A DNA stretch of 35,064 nt from assembly GCA_013288685.1 (NCBI GenBank), contig JABDBM010000036.1, positions 1,402 to 36,465 on the forward strand, written 5' to 3'. Under the pieces are notes generated by a model. That model searched no databases, had not been told where the DNA came from, and worked only from the letters and a program-made list of their open reading frames with translations. This DNA is from Bacteroidota bacterium (lineage in GTDB: Bacteria > Bacteroidota > Bacteroidia > Sphingobacteriales > Sphingobacteriaceae). The translations under genes were made by a program, and so were the position numbers. Shown in pieces: positions 26,620-34,919 of the stretch; positions within the stretch are counted from its first letter, which is position 1, and each line of letters begins with the position of its first letter.

Positions 26620-27161
26620 AGTCGGCTAATTTAGCAATTCGATGGATTAAACATAAAACTAATAGCTAAAAAAGCATCAACCCAGGACGGCAAATTGGTT
26701 TCTGCAGCACCCAAGAGGCAGGCTGCGTAGGATTTGTTAACGAGCGAGCCAAGTAAAAGGAGCGGCTAGGCTTTTAAACATTCAGGCAATTATCTGTCAG
26801 GGATTGCTGCGACATCCTTTTCCCTGAAAAGATAAAGTGGAAAGCCCAGCCGAAGGGACAGCCGGAGATCGATAAATGTTTAATGAACATCGTTAAACAA
26901 GAAAAGACACCGCTGCATGGCTTCGGTCTGGTCAAAAATTATCTCAAAATCTATTAAATTAAAAATTTAGTTTATTAAAGTTCAATCTATTAACCAATAG
27001 CTGACAAAAGCCTGTTATCTTGCGGCGGTTACAAGCGTAATATTACTTAACAGGTTACTCTACTGGTCTGCTGATATAAATTTTCGGAAGTATAGCCGCG
27101 GCAGAATTGTCTCCTTATAACTTAATGCTGATTATCTTAATTCATCTATCTGAATCTTATC
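26620..27161. other. Intergenic region between the secretion operon and lanB
   Basis: 542 bases between divergently read genes, so it should hold both promoters. I see no gene with a convincing start. A 60-codon open stretch without a good ATG (about 26778-26960) was not accepted. The second half is AT-rich and contains AAAGTTCAA at 26977-26985, a motif repeated before the Thr-rich peptide gene. No clear -33/-7 pair was found. Confidence 0.5.
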
Positions 27162-30100
27162 ATGTACTTCCTGTTCTCCCGAGACTTGCTTTTGCGGATG
27201 CCCGTTAAAAAGCCGGCAGATTATGCCGCAGATAGTCAAAGTTTTTTAGAAGATCCGCATTTCCGGGCGGCGCTTTACCTTGCAAGTCCGGTGTTTTTTG
27301 CGACGCTTGAAAGATTAAATTTTCAATCTGCCGGACTGACAGAAAAGGAAGAAAATACCCTGCGGAAATACATCAACCGTTATTGTTTCCGGCCAACGCC
27401 TTTCGGACTCTTTGCGTCGGTGACACTCGGACAATGGGCAGCCGGAGCAGGGATGCAGGAAACGACAATGCCTGAATTCGATGCCAATTTCCAGGTGGAC
27501 CAAACCTACCAAACGGTGATGGGGCAAGAAATCCTGATCCATGAATTGGCTGAATATGCAAGATTTGAGGGTAACCCGTCAGTTTACCGGGTATTAAATG
27601 AGTACAGGTTTTTCCGGACATCAACGGATGAAACCGGCAGGCAGCGGGAGTACCTGCTGCAGTCCATCGCCTTTTCCATCCTGCTGAAGGACCTCATGGG
27701 CTGGTGCCATAAAGGACGCACGCTTAAGGAAATTGCGGATTACATTGTACAGGTTGCGGCTTGTAGTTTACCTGAAGCAGCAGAATATGCTGATTTTCTC
27801 GTCGATGCGCAGTTGTTAGTAAATTGCCGGCGGCAGCATATCACCGGTCCGGATTATCTGGGGGACTTACTGCACCAACGACATGTCCAACCATCTTCAT
27901 GGAGCCATACGGTAATGGCAATATACGAAAATGTACGAACCCATACTGCGGCGGAACCTGCTGTGATCCAAAGATTGAACGACCAGCTGAAAACCCTGTT
28001 GCCCGAAAGACAACCCGGCGGGAAAATCGATGCGCTCAGCGCGATCCTTTACCGCAGGTCAGCTGAAAGCTGGCCGGGCATTCATTACCAGGATGCGCTC
28101 CGGGATGGGATCTATGCGCTCGACGTGCTTTCGCCGCCGGACCGGCTTCCAGCCATGGACAGCTTTATCGCCTCATTTCAGCAGCATTTCGAGGGGCAGA
28201 CATTGCCGTTGCTTATCGCGCTCGATCCTGAAGCTGGGATTGGTTACCAGCAGCCTTCTTCGGAAAAGGAAACCCCGTTATTGGAAACGCTGCACATCCA
28301 CTATAAACCAAAGACGGGAACGCCGCCGGAGTGGACAGCCGCGCAAAGCCTGCTCCTGAAATGCTGGCTGAGGAACAACCATGGGAAGCTGCCGGTCATC
28401 GAGCTGGCCGACGAAGATCTGGAAAGCCTGAAAGCACCGGAGAACCGGCAGATGCTGGGGATGTCGGTTTTATTCCGAATCAGCGGAAACAACCTGTTCA
28501 TTGAAAGTGCGGGTGGCAATAACGCCCCGGCATTGCTGGGCAGGTTCACCGTTGTTAATGAGGAAACCCACATGGCAGCAAAAAATATGGCCGTGTTGAT
28601 GGAGCAACAGAATCCTCAATTGATTTTTGCAGAACTGCTCCACCTTGGCGATCCACATACAGACAATGTAAACCGGCGGGAGAATATTTATTCTTATGAA
28701 TTGCCGCTCACGGCGGCATCCACATTGCCAAAGGAAAATCAGCTGGAGCTTGGGGATCTGTATGTACGCGTAGAACAGGGTAAGGTGGTGTTGTTTTCGA
28801 AAAAGCATGGCAAGCCGGTCATACCGCGGCTGAGCTCGGCTTATAATCATAGCCTCAACAAGCTGCCGCTGTTTCGCTTCCTGGCAGACCTGCCCTATCA
28901 ATATGGCCGGTCTAATCTTGGTTTCGACCTCCGGCAATTCTTTCCAGGCCAAAGCTTTTACCCCAGGGTAGCCTACCGGGATACCGTATTGTGCCTGGCT
29001 ACCTGGATTATTTCAGATAACGATCTTGAAATATTGCAACAGGCACCACGGAAGGAATTGATCGGCGCCTTCAATAAGCTTAGCCGGCGGATACATCTGG
29101 CGGTAAACTTTTCACTGACAGAAGGAGACCAGCAACTGGTCTTCAATGGCGGGCGTAATGCAGATATCCTTTTTTTCTGCGGCTGCGTCCGTGGAAAAAA
29201 AGAAGCAGTGCTGAAAGAATTTTTACCCCAGCCGGAAGTGCGGCAATACAATGCTTACCTGCTGCCGTCGGAGCCGCTGCGATTCCCCTTCCCGGCCGGT
29301 ATTCCCTATGCGGGAGGGATAAAGGTTCCGCGAAAATATTTGCCAGGTTCCGAATGGCTCTACCTGAAAATTTATGCTCCCCGGATCGGTGCCGGACTGC
29401 TGTTGCTGCGATTGCAGCCTTTGCTCCATAAACGCTATACGAACGGAAAGATCAGCAAGTGGTTCTTCATCCGTTACGACGACCACGCACCGCATATCAG
29501 ACTGCGGATGAAAATTGTACCTGGAGATGCCGGTGAGGTGCTCATTGCATTTAAAGAAAAATTGGAAACCCGCATTCAGCAGCATGTGATCAGGGAATAC
29601 CAGGTGGAGGTGTATAGCCGCGAGCTGGAGCGCTACGGTGCCGCAGGCATGGAAATAACTGAAGATTTCTTTTGGGCGAGCAGTGAACTGGTGTTAAGCT
29701 ATTTAAAGCAGAACAGTTACGGTACGAGGGGCTATGCCCACCATTTTGCGCTATACAGTACACTGGCGATAGTCGATGTGTTCATTCCTATGCGGGACGG
29801 CCAGTTGGTCTTTTTGCTGGAGACCTACCAGCAGTTTCTGCCAGAATTTGCGGAGGAAAAAATAAATGTGGAACTGGATAAAAAATACCGGGAGCTGTCA
29901 ACAGGAATTCAGGCTGTAATGAAAACCGCTGATCCGGCCATGCAAAGCGGGTCCATAAAAGCTGCGCAAAGATTTGTCGGCATCTTAAAGGAAGTGCAAC
30001 AAAATATGGTGACTGCGCATGAGGAAAGGCTTTATTACCTGCGCAGCATTATCCACATGCACCTGAATCGCCTGTTTACAGACGAGCCGCGAAAACAGGA

Positions 30101-30170
30101 AATGATCACTTATTACTTCCTTTACAAGTACTTGCTTTCTATTAAGGGGCGGGAAAAAGCGGCAGAATAA
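27162..30170 (+). CDS. lanB: Full-length class I lanthipeptide dehydratase (LanB)
   Basis: 1002 residues, the full size of a LanB. It should dehydrate Ser/Thr of a peptide substrate using Glu-tRNA (glutamylation, then elimination). The N-terminal Lant_dehydr_N domain covers about 10-700, with RYCFRPTPFGLFASVTLG near 74-91, the usual RxxPFGLF motif. The C-terminal SpaB_C/thiopeptide-type elimination domain covers about 725-1000, with WFFIRYDDHAPHIRLRM at 767-783. Both halves are in one protein, unlike the split LanB known from pinensin producers. The stop directly abuts the stop of the convergent response-regulator gene. No LanC cyclase, protease or ABC exporter follows. The nearest candidate substrate is the peptide at 32074-32250. 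Confidence 0.88.
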   Translation: MYFLFSRDLLLRMPVKKPADYAADSQSFLEDPHFRAALYLASPVFFATLERLNFQSAGLTEKEENTLRKYINRYCFRPTPFGLFASVTLGQWAAGAGMQETTMPEFDANFQVDQTYQTVMGQEILIHELAEYARFEGNPSVYRVLNEYRFFRTSTDETGRQREYLLQSIAFSILLKDLMGWCHKGRTLKEIADYIVQVAACSLPEAAEYADFLVDAQLLVNCRRQHITGPDYLGDLLHQRHVQPSSWSHTVMAIYENVRTHTAAEPAVIQRLNDQLKTLLPERQPGGKIDALSAILYRRSAESWPGIHYQDALRDGIYALDVLSPPDRLPAMDSFIASFQQHFEGQTLPLLIALDPEAGIGYQQPSSEKETPLLETLHIHYKPKTGTPPEWTAAQSLLLKCWLRNNHGKLPVIELADEDLESLKAPENRQMLGMSVLFRISGNNLFIESAGGNNAPALLGRFTVVNEETHMAAKNMAVLMEQQNPQLIFAELLHLGDPHTDNVNRRENIYSYELPLTAASTLPKENQLELGDLYVRVEQGKVVLFSKKHGKPVIPRLSSAYNHSLNKLPLFRFLADLPYQYGRSNLGFDLRQFFPGQSFYPRVAYRDTVLCLATWIISDNDLEILQQAPRKELIGAFNKLSRRIHLAVNFSLTEGDQQLVFNGGRNADILFFCGCVRGKKEAVLKEFLPQPEVRQYNAYLLPSEPLRFPFPAGIPYAGGIKVPRKYLPGSEWLYLKIYAPRIGAGLLLLRLQPLLHKRYTNGKISKWFFIRYDDHAPHIRLRMKIVPGDAGEVLIAFKEKLETRIQQHVIREYQVEVYSRELERYGAAGMEITEDFFWASSELVLSYLKQNSYGTRGYAHHFALYSTLAIVDVFIPMRDGQLVFLLETYQQFLPEFAEEKINVELDKKYRELSTGIQAVMKTADPAMQSGSIKAAQRFVGILKEVQQNMVTAHEERLYYLRSIIHMHLNRLFTDEPRKQEMITYYFLYKYLLSIKGREKAAE

Positions 30171-30908
30171 TCAACCGGACTGGCGATCTGTTTTGACAAG
30201 GTGTTCGTCCATAAAATCCAGGAATTTCTGTTTGTAATGGTCGCCCATCATCAGCGACTCCCCATTATGTAATTTGAGCCGGGCCCGTTCCGTTACTTTT
30301 ACAAAATTGATATTCACAATAAACGAACGATGGATACGGGCAAACAACCGCCCGGGCAGGTGACACTCCATCTCACGCATGGTCAGATAGGTAATATGCT
30401 TCTCTGTCGTGGTATGGATCTGAATATAATTCACCGCGCCTTCAATATACATGACATCATCAAACCTGATCTTCACGATGCGGCCCTTAATTTCACTTTT
30501 GATATTAAAAAAGTCATTCTTATCTGCCATGTCTCCTTCGGAACGCCGTGTCATTTTCCGTTTGGCCTTCTGGATGCATTTGAGGAACCTTTCATAATCG
30601 ATCGGCTTTAACAGGTAATCAAAGGCCTCCTGATCAAATGCCTGCAGCGCGTATTCCGGGAAGGCAGTGGTAAAAACCACCGAGGTATATAAGTTAACCA
30701 TGCCTGCCAGTTCCATTCCTGAGAGCTGGCGCATGTCAACATCCATAAATGTGATATCCGGAGCGTCCTTGCTGGTTAGTTCGTCCAGCGCTACTAATGG
30801 GTTTTGATTGGAACCAGCCAGTTCCAGGCCGGGCGTTTGTTCTATATATTCTTTCAAAAGCGCGACAGCGTCAGATTCATCATCGATAATATAACAGGTA
30901 AAATTCAT
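30171..30908 (-). CDS. LytTR-family response regulator
   Basis: 245 residues. The receiver domain (1-120) has the acidic pair D9/D10, phospho-acceptor D56, T80 and K101. The LytTR DNA-binding domain is at about 135-240 (DVMYIEGAVNYIQIHT, GRLFARIHRSFIVNI). LytTR proteins bind direct repeats and often control bacteriocin or quorum genes. It overlaps the kinase gene by 4 nt (ATGA), so the two form one transcript, and it ends back to back with lanB. I infer control of the LanB and peptide genes from position and from motifs around the peptide gene. Confidence 0.88.
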   Translation of the reverse strand: MNFTCYIIDDESDAVALLKEYIEQTPGLELAGSNQNPLVALDELTSKDAPDITFMDVDMRQLSGMELAGMVNLYTSVVFTTAFPEYALQAFDQEAFDYLLKPIDYERFLKCIQKAKRKMTRRSEGDMADKNDFFNIKSEIKGRIVKIRFDDVMYIEGAVNYIQIHTTTEKHITYLTMREMECHLPGRLFARIHRSFIVNINFVKVTERARLKLHNGESLMMGDHYKQKFLDFMDEHLVKTDRQSG

Positions 30909-31957
30909 AGGTGTAGTATAAGCATTACCGAAAAGTCGTCATCCTTATCCAGGATCTCCAGCGCATACTGGTTTTGATAATAGTTCATTAATCTTTTTTT
31001 TATATTTCTCAATCCCAGGCCGCTTTTGGGGTGGATGCGGCCTATTCTCTTTCTATTTATTGTCTTAAAAACAAGGATATCGTCCTTTTGTTCCAGGCTG
31101 ACCAAAGCGGGATGCCGGGCATCCCCGAGATCCCCGTGTTTGATCATGTTTTCAACGAGCGTGATCAGGGTCATGGGCAGAATCTGTGTGCCTGCTAATT
31201 TCCCTTTCTTTTTGAACCTGATAAAAAACTCCTCCTTAAATCGCAGCCGGCTCAGTTCTATCAGTTTTTCGATTTGTTCCAACTCTTTTTTTAAAGGAAC
31301 GGTCCGGTTATCTTCGCTGGAAACCAAAGAATACCGCATAATATCCGCTAAGAGCATTATACCTTTTCCTGCCCTTTCAGATAATTTATGGATGGCGTTA
31401 TAGATAAAATTCAATGAGTTGAATAACAAATGGGGACTGATCTGATTCTGCAGGTAAGCATTTTCAGCAGATATGTATTTATTTTCCAGCTCCAGTTTAT
31501 CCGTTATATGCTTTAACTGTTCAGTTTCCATCAGGTGATTTTTCTCTTTGAACATCACCATGTACCGCATGGACCAGTAAGCAATACTGAATCCGATAAA
31601 ATAGATGCATCGCCACACATTTGTTAAGATATACAGCTTCCCAAATATCAATTTTACGCTTGGAGGGAACATCTTTGATAACAGGTAATCCAAGCCATAT
31701 TTGATGGCCAGGTAAACCATAATTTCCACGACTGTCAGACAAATCGCATTTAAGTATGGTCTGTCAGTTTTGAAAAAGGAGAAATCGAGGATTACATAGG
31801 CATTAAAATAAAACAAACAAATGTTTAATGCATAGAAAACTGTATAATGAAATAGGGTAGCAGTAATGCCAACCATGAACTTGATATAAGCCATCTCGTA
31901 GCTAATGAATATTAGCCAAACTAAAATATGCCGTAAGATCATGGCCCTTTTTGTCAT
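30905..31957 (-). CDS. LytS-type sensor histidine kinase
   Basis: 350 residues from the ATG at 31957. A longer frame (to 32023) would begin within a stretch that looks like promoter DNA, and its extra residues are not membrane-like. Four membrane segments (about 5-25, 30-55, 65-90, 105-130) are followed by a coiled linker and a His_kinase domain with QISPHLLFNSLNF. H176 is the likely phospho-His. The ATPase part has the N box LVENMIKHG and a GLGLRNIKKRL G-box. It has no separate sensor domain, so the ligand is probably sensed at the membrane, as in peptide-sensing Agr-type systems. It is divergent from the Thr-rich peptide gene, 116 nt apart. Confidence 0.85.
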   Translation of the reverse strand: MTKRAMILRHILVWLIFISYEMAYIKFMVGITATLFHYTVFYALNICLFYFNAYVILDFSFFKTDRPYLNAICLTVVEIMVYLAIKYGLDYLLSKMFPPSVKLIFGKLYILTNVWRCIYFIGFSIAYWSMRYMVMFKEKNHLMETEQLKHITDKLELENKYISAENAYLQNQISPHLLFNSLNFIYNAIHKLSERAGKGIMLLADIMRYSLVSSEDNRTVPLKKELEQIEKLIELSRLRFKEEFFIRFKKKGKLAGTQILPMTLITLVENMIKHGDLGDARHPALVSLEQKDDILVFKTINRKRIGRIHPKSGLGLRNIKKRLMNYYQNQYALEILDKDDDFSVMLILHL

Positions 31958-31971
31958 GATTGTTTGTTTTA

Positions 31972-32004
31972 TTAAAGTAATGCCAAGGTTTCTGCATCGG
32001 GCAA
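31972..32004 (-). promoter_or_regulatory. Weak promoter candidate for the kinase-regulator operon
   Basis: On the minus strand TTG (32004-32002), 22 nt, then TACTTTAA (31979-31972), 14 nt before the kinase ATG. It has the same layout as the candidate before cassette 2. It partly matches the Bacteroidota TTG / TAnnTTTG pattern. Confidence 0.3.
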
Positions 32005-32025
32005 AAGCCTCTCCGCGTAACAAAG

Positions 32026-32056
32026 TTCAGGGGTATTTTAGAGGACAATAGCTTTA
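32026..32056 (+). promoter_or_regulatory. Promoter candidate for the Thr-rich peptide gene
   Basis: TTC at 32026-32028, a 20-nt spacer and TAGCTTTA at 32049-32056, close to the Bacteroidota TTG / TAnnTTTG pattern (one mismatch in each box). The peptide ATG is 17 nt further on, so the leader would be short. A possible LytTR half site AAAGTTCAG (32022-32030) overlaps the -33 box. Confidence 0.4.
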
Positions 32057-32073
32057 CTCAAAACGTAAATGCT

Positions 32074-32250
32074 ATGAAAACGATCAGGTCAAAAAAATTG
32101 AACAAACGAATTGAAACAATTTGTGATTTCAGCCCAATAACCTCCATTCCTGCATATGCAGACACAACAAACACGCAGACCGGGGGTACGGATACCACCA
32201 ATACCACGATTACTATCATTACCACCAGTCATAGGTATCTCAAAGTGTAA
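32074..32250 (+). CDS. Thr-rich, Cys-poor RiPP precursor candidate (58 residues)
   Basis: 58 codons, ATG at 32074 and TAA at 32248-32250. The basic N-terminal half starts MKTIRSKKLNKRIETI, reminiscent of Bacteroidota lanthipeptide leaders (K-rich, KKLN). The C-terminal half (31-58) contains 12 Thr and one Ser in 28 residues, with DTTNT twice (30-34 and 40-44) and TTITIITTS. The only Cys is residue 17, so no thioether ring can form in the Thr-rich part. Together with LanB in the same locus and no LanC, this suggests a linear, dehydrobutyrine-rich product. The gene is divergent from the sensor kinase and followed by phased AAAGTT repeats. What else it could be: an unrelated small secreted protein, since SIPAYA before D30 resembles a cleavage site. 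Confidence 0.6.
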   Translation: MKTIRSKKLNKRIETICDFSPITSIPAYADTTNTQTGGTDTTNTTITIITTSHRYLKV

Positions 32251-32291
32251 AAGTTAACGTAAAGTTAATTATTGCTACTTTAAAAGTTAAA
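32250..32291 (+). promoter_or_regulatory. Three helically phased AAAGTTAA repeats, LytTR-like sites
   Basis: AAAGTTAAC (32250-32258), AAAGTTAAT (32261-32269) and AAAGTTAAA (32283-32291) have starts 11 and 22 bases apart, so all lie on one DNA face. The second and third are 22 bp apart, the spacing known for LytTR direct repeats. The middle copy fits the LytTR half-site pattern [TA][AC][CA]GTTN[AG][TG] fully and the others miss only the last base. They lie between the peptide stop and the TTG-started gene. Confidence 0.45.
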
Positions 32292-32330
32292 TTTTCTTTT
32301 GTTTAATCGAATCAGAACAATTAATAAGGT

Positions 32331-33497
32331 TTGGTAAAGTCGGAATTACATCAGTTGGAAAAGCTCATTGGAGAAATTGTAGCCGATGAGCAAACAAATA
32401 ACGGGAACCTGCCTGCGAAATTTGCAGACCGGGTAAAATCTGTAGCTGAAGTGAGTGCAAGGTTAAAAGGTAAATGGATTCACGACCTCTTTAGTGCTGT
32501 AAAAGAACAGATCCTAACGAGGTACGTTCAATTCCATCAGGCCGGAATTACTTCGCTCTCCAACCAGGTCAGTGTTCGGATACCGGCATCCTATTTTCAG
32601 GGCGCAAAAGATCCGGTTTATCATTTGTATTATGCTGTCGTCGCGAACCTCGAAGAATTGCTGGAATTTTTGAGGCAGGGGTTTTATCAGTATTTTGATC
32701 GTGATTATGCGGTGTCATTTGACCATCTCCGGGTACAAACAGCGCATATTTCCGTGTTGGCAGGTGAAGTCCAATTATTATTTCAAGGGACAGCTATTGA
32801 TCCCCGTCTTACAACTGCTGTTCTTGCGTCAATCGCCAATAAATTAAAAAATGCCAGGACATTGGGAATCAGCTACCGGCACCTGAGCTATTGCTCCGCG
32901 TTATTACAAATGATTAACCAACTCCTAATGGATAATCCACGGGTAACAACCGTCGATATCGCGCGTGAATTATACTGTCAAAATTTCAACAGTTACCAAT
33001 TTAACCGATGGTATCAAAATCACCTTGGCGCTATCATCAATGCCGCAGCTGAAAACCAACATAAGACCACGATATTATCTGAAATCGAAGCATTGAACCA
33101 GCTGTTCGTAGAGCGCGACAAAATATTTGAGCCGGGACTTCCGCCGATAAATGACCAGTTACTCAGCTGGTTGTCCGGTTTATTGCCCGCGCAACCGGTC
33201 ACGCAGGTTAGCAATTTTTTGAAAATCAATGGACACCTTCGGATGCCGCTCCAGTTTTCGGTTACGCAATTCGCGTTGTTTGTAAGGCTTTGTTATCTGG
33301 AGGGATGCTTTCACGTCAACAATATTTCTGATATCTTGAGATTTTTCACGCAGCACTTTGAAACCAAAAAACAATTAAATATCTCCTTTAAAAGCTTTGC
33401 CCGCGCTTTTTACGGAGCGGACCAGGCAACTGCGGCTGTAGTTCGTGACTTTTTACAGCGAATGATCAATACGCTTAACAAAACCTATTTCCCATGA
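32331..33497 (+). CDS. Hypothetical protein of the type found with RteC in Bacteroidota elements
   Basis: 388 residues, predicted TTG start at 32331: an in-frame TAA lies 6 nt before it and no in-frame ATG occurs for roughly 200 codons. I know no function. The protein is mostly helical. Its last ~95 residues (LQFSVTQFALFVRLCYLEG, FFTQHFETKKQLNISFKSF, VRDFLQRMINTLNK) match a C-terminal pattern in Bacteroidota proteins linked to conjugative elements, similar in layout to the end of the RteC protein that follows 102 nt later. It may be a regulator or a remnant of an integrated element. It starts 81 nt after the peptide gene and follows the phased AAAGTT repeats, so it could be controlled with it. 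Confidence 0.6.
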   Translation: MVKSELHQLEKLIGEIVADEQTNNGNLPAKFADRVKSVAEVSARLKGKWIHDLFSAVKEQILTRYVQFHQAGITSLSNQVSVRIPASYFQGAKDPVYHLYYAVVANLEELLEFLRQGFYQYFDRDYAVSFDHLRVQTAHISVLAGEVQLLFQGTAIDPRLTTAVLASIANKLKNARTLGISYRHLSYCSALLQMINQLLMDNPRVTTVDIARELYCQNFNSYQFNRWYQNHLGAIINAAAENQHKTTILSEIEALNQLFVERDKIFEPGLPPINDQLLSWLSGLLPAQPVTQVSNFLKINGHLRMPLQFSVTQFALFVRLCYLEGCFHVNNISDILRFFTQHFETKKQLNISFKSFARAFYGADQATAAVVRDFLQRMINTLNKTYFP

Positions 33498-33599
33498 AGC
33501 TCAACTCAATAACTATGGAAAAATGATACCTACAAGCTTTGTTGGTGACATCCGCTTCGGTTAACGGGTGGCAAAGCCCATTGTCTAAAAGATAAAATT

Positions 33600-34433
33600 A
33601 TGATAACTAAGTTCAGTGACCGGCTATATGCGGACCTCCATAAGGACCTGAATGCGTTGGTGCTTGAAGAAGACCAACTGATAAAAAGGCTGGAGAAATC
33701 CGTTCATGCCTGTTTAAAATACCTGAGAAAGCTAAAGGATTATTGCAAGGTTAATGACCCTGGCACCCCGGAGGAAGAAATACAATTTTTCAAGTATATC
33801 AAACCAAAGTTTAAATCGCAGCTGATATTTTTTCAATCCCTGCTGAATATTGAGATCAGGAAGCCCATCGGGGACGGAAAAGTTGTTACCGATTATTACA
33901 ATAATGAACTCAATGTCCTGCACCATTTTTTTGAGAGTAACCTGTCGTTTTACCAATACGTAAGAACTGGGGCTACTTACCTTGATGAATATTATTTTGT
34001 ACGCGGAAACTATGATGTTCACCTCGACCCAGATCAATGTGTCATCGACTTCGACCCCGCGTTCAGCTCGACCCATGATCACAAGCTGGCCCAGGTTTTA
34101 GCGAGTGCGCTGATGCAGGAACATTTGGAGCAAGCCATTCAAAAAATCAGTCAAAAAGATGCCATCATGCAAATTGATTCGGAATTCAGGGATTTTGACT
34201 GGAAGCAAACTAAATGCGCCTTGATCGAACTGATCTATAGCTGGCACGCAACAGAGGCCTTCGGTAAAAAGAATCTAAAAAGTATCGTGAAATTTATTGA
34301 AAAGTCATTCAATATCTCCCTTGGAAATTTTTACGATACCTATGACTGGCTTTGCGGACGTTCTAGCCCCACGGTGTATATCGATGAAATGAAGGCCGCA
34401 TTTCTGTTGAGGATGCAAAAAAAATTCAGGTGA
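33600..34433 (+). CDS. RteC-family protein
   Basis: 277 residues, the usual length for RteC. The signature EEIQFFKYIKPKFKSQLIFF with IEIRKP is at about 59-88, and the C-terminal half has CALIELIYSWHATEAF and FIEKSFNISLGNFYDTYDWL. RteC of Bacteroides conjugative transposons controls excision genes as a DNA-binding regulator. Many genomes also carry RteC-like genes away from complete elements, as here: no relaxase, integrase or tra gene is visible. The stop directly abuts the stop of the convergent Lrp gene. Its regulatory role here is inferred. Confidence 0.82.
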   Translation: MITKFSDRLYADLHKDLNALVLEEDQLIKRLEKSVHACLKYLRKLKDYCKVNDPGTPEEEIQFFKYIKPKFKSQLIFFQSLLNIEIRKPIGDGKVVTDYYNNELNVLHHFFESNLSFYQYVRTGATYLDEYYFVRGNYDVHLDPDQCVIDFDPAFSSTHDHKLAQVLASALMQEHLEQAIQKISQKDAIMQIDSEFRDFDWKQTKCALIELIYSWHATEAFGKKNLKSIVKFIEKSFNISLGNFYDTYDWLCGRSSPTVYIDEMKAAFLLRMQKKFR

Positions 34434-34907
34434 TCATTTACCTGTAGAGTACGCTGTTTCATGCTTCACCTCTGTCATCACAAAATGACTGGTGAAGTTT
34501 TCGATACCCGGAAGATTGGAAAGCTTTTTCAAAAGCACCTCACTGTATTCGTTCATGTCATTGATGGCGCCCCTGAGTAAAAAATCGTAGGCGCCGGTTA
34601 AATGATAACATTCCATCACCTCATCCAGCTTGACGACTTCCTGCATAAAGGCCCTCAGGCTGCTTTCCGTGTGCTTCTCCATGCGCACTTCCACGAACCC
34701 AGTCAGACCGCGCCCGACTTTTCCGTTGTCTACGATAGCCGTATAAGTTTTAATATAGCCTTCTTCCGCGAGCCGCTTTACCCGGACGTGAACCGCGGTA
34801 ACAGACTTGTTGACCTGGTGCGAAATTTCCTTGTGCGAAATGCGGGAATCGCTTTGAAGGAGGATGAGTATCCTGCGATCTGTTTCATCAAGCTTATTGT
34901 TGATCAT
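34434..34907 (-). CDS. Lrp/AsnC-family transcriptional regulator
   Basis: 157 residues. The helix-turn-helix is at about 7-60 (LDETDRRILILLQSDSRISH, VNKSVTAVHVRVKRLAEEG), followed by a RAM/effector domain at about 70-150 (MECYHLTGAYDFLLRGAIND, LPGIENFTSHFVMTEVKHET). These regulators bind amino acids and control amino-acid metabolism; the ligand cannot be predicted here. It starts 12 nt after the end of the fructose-bisphosphatase gene on the same strand, so the two are probably cotranscribed. Confidence 0.9.
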   Translation of the reverse strand: MINNKLDETDRRILILLQSDSRISHKEISHQVNKSVTAVHVRVKRLAEEGYIKTYTAIVDNGKVGRGLTGFVEVRMEKHTESSLRAFMQEVVKLDEVMECYHLTGAYDFLLRGAINDMNEYSEVLLKKLSNLPGIENFTSHFVMTEVKHETAYSTGK

Positions 34908-34919
34908 ACGCTTACTAAA

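Noticed and set aside
26778..26960. Open frame of about 60 codons ending HGFGLVKNYLKIY before lanB
   Set aside because: It has no good start codon, the only ATG leaves 24 codons, and the resemblance to a kinase G-box is too short to trust.
27373..29585. Several long minus-strand frames inside lanB
   Set aside because: They are shadow frames of a GC-richer gene, without domain signatures or sensible starts.
31958..32023. Longer start for the histidine kinase
   Set aside because: The extra 22 residues are not membrane-like and would cover the likely promoter; the ATG at 31957 lies just before the first membrane segment.
32250..32291. CRISPR-like reading of the AAAGTTAA repeats
   Set aside because: Units are only 8-9 bases with 2-13 bases between them, far too short for a CRISPR array.
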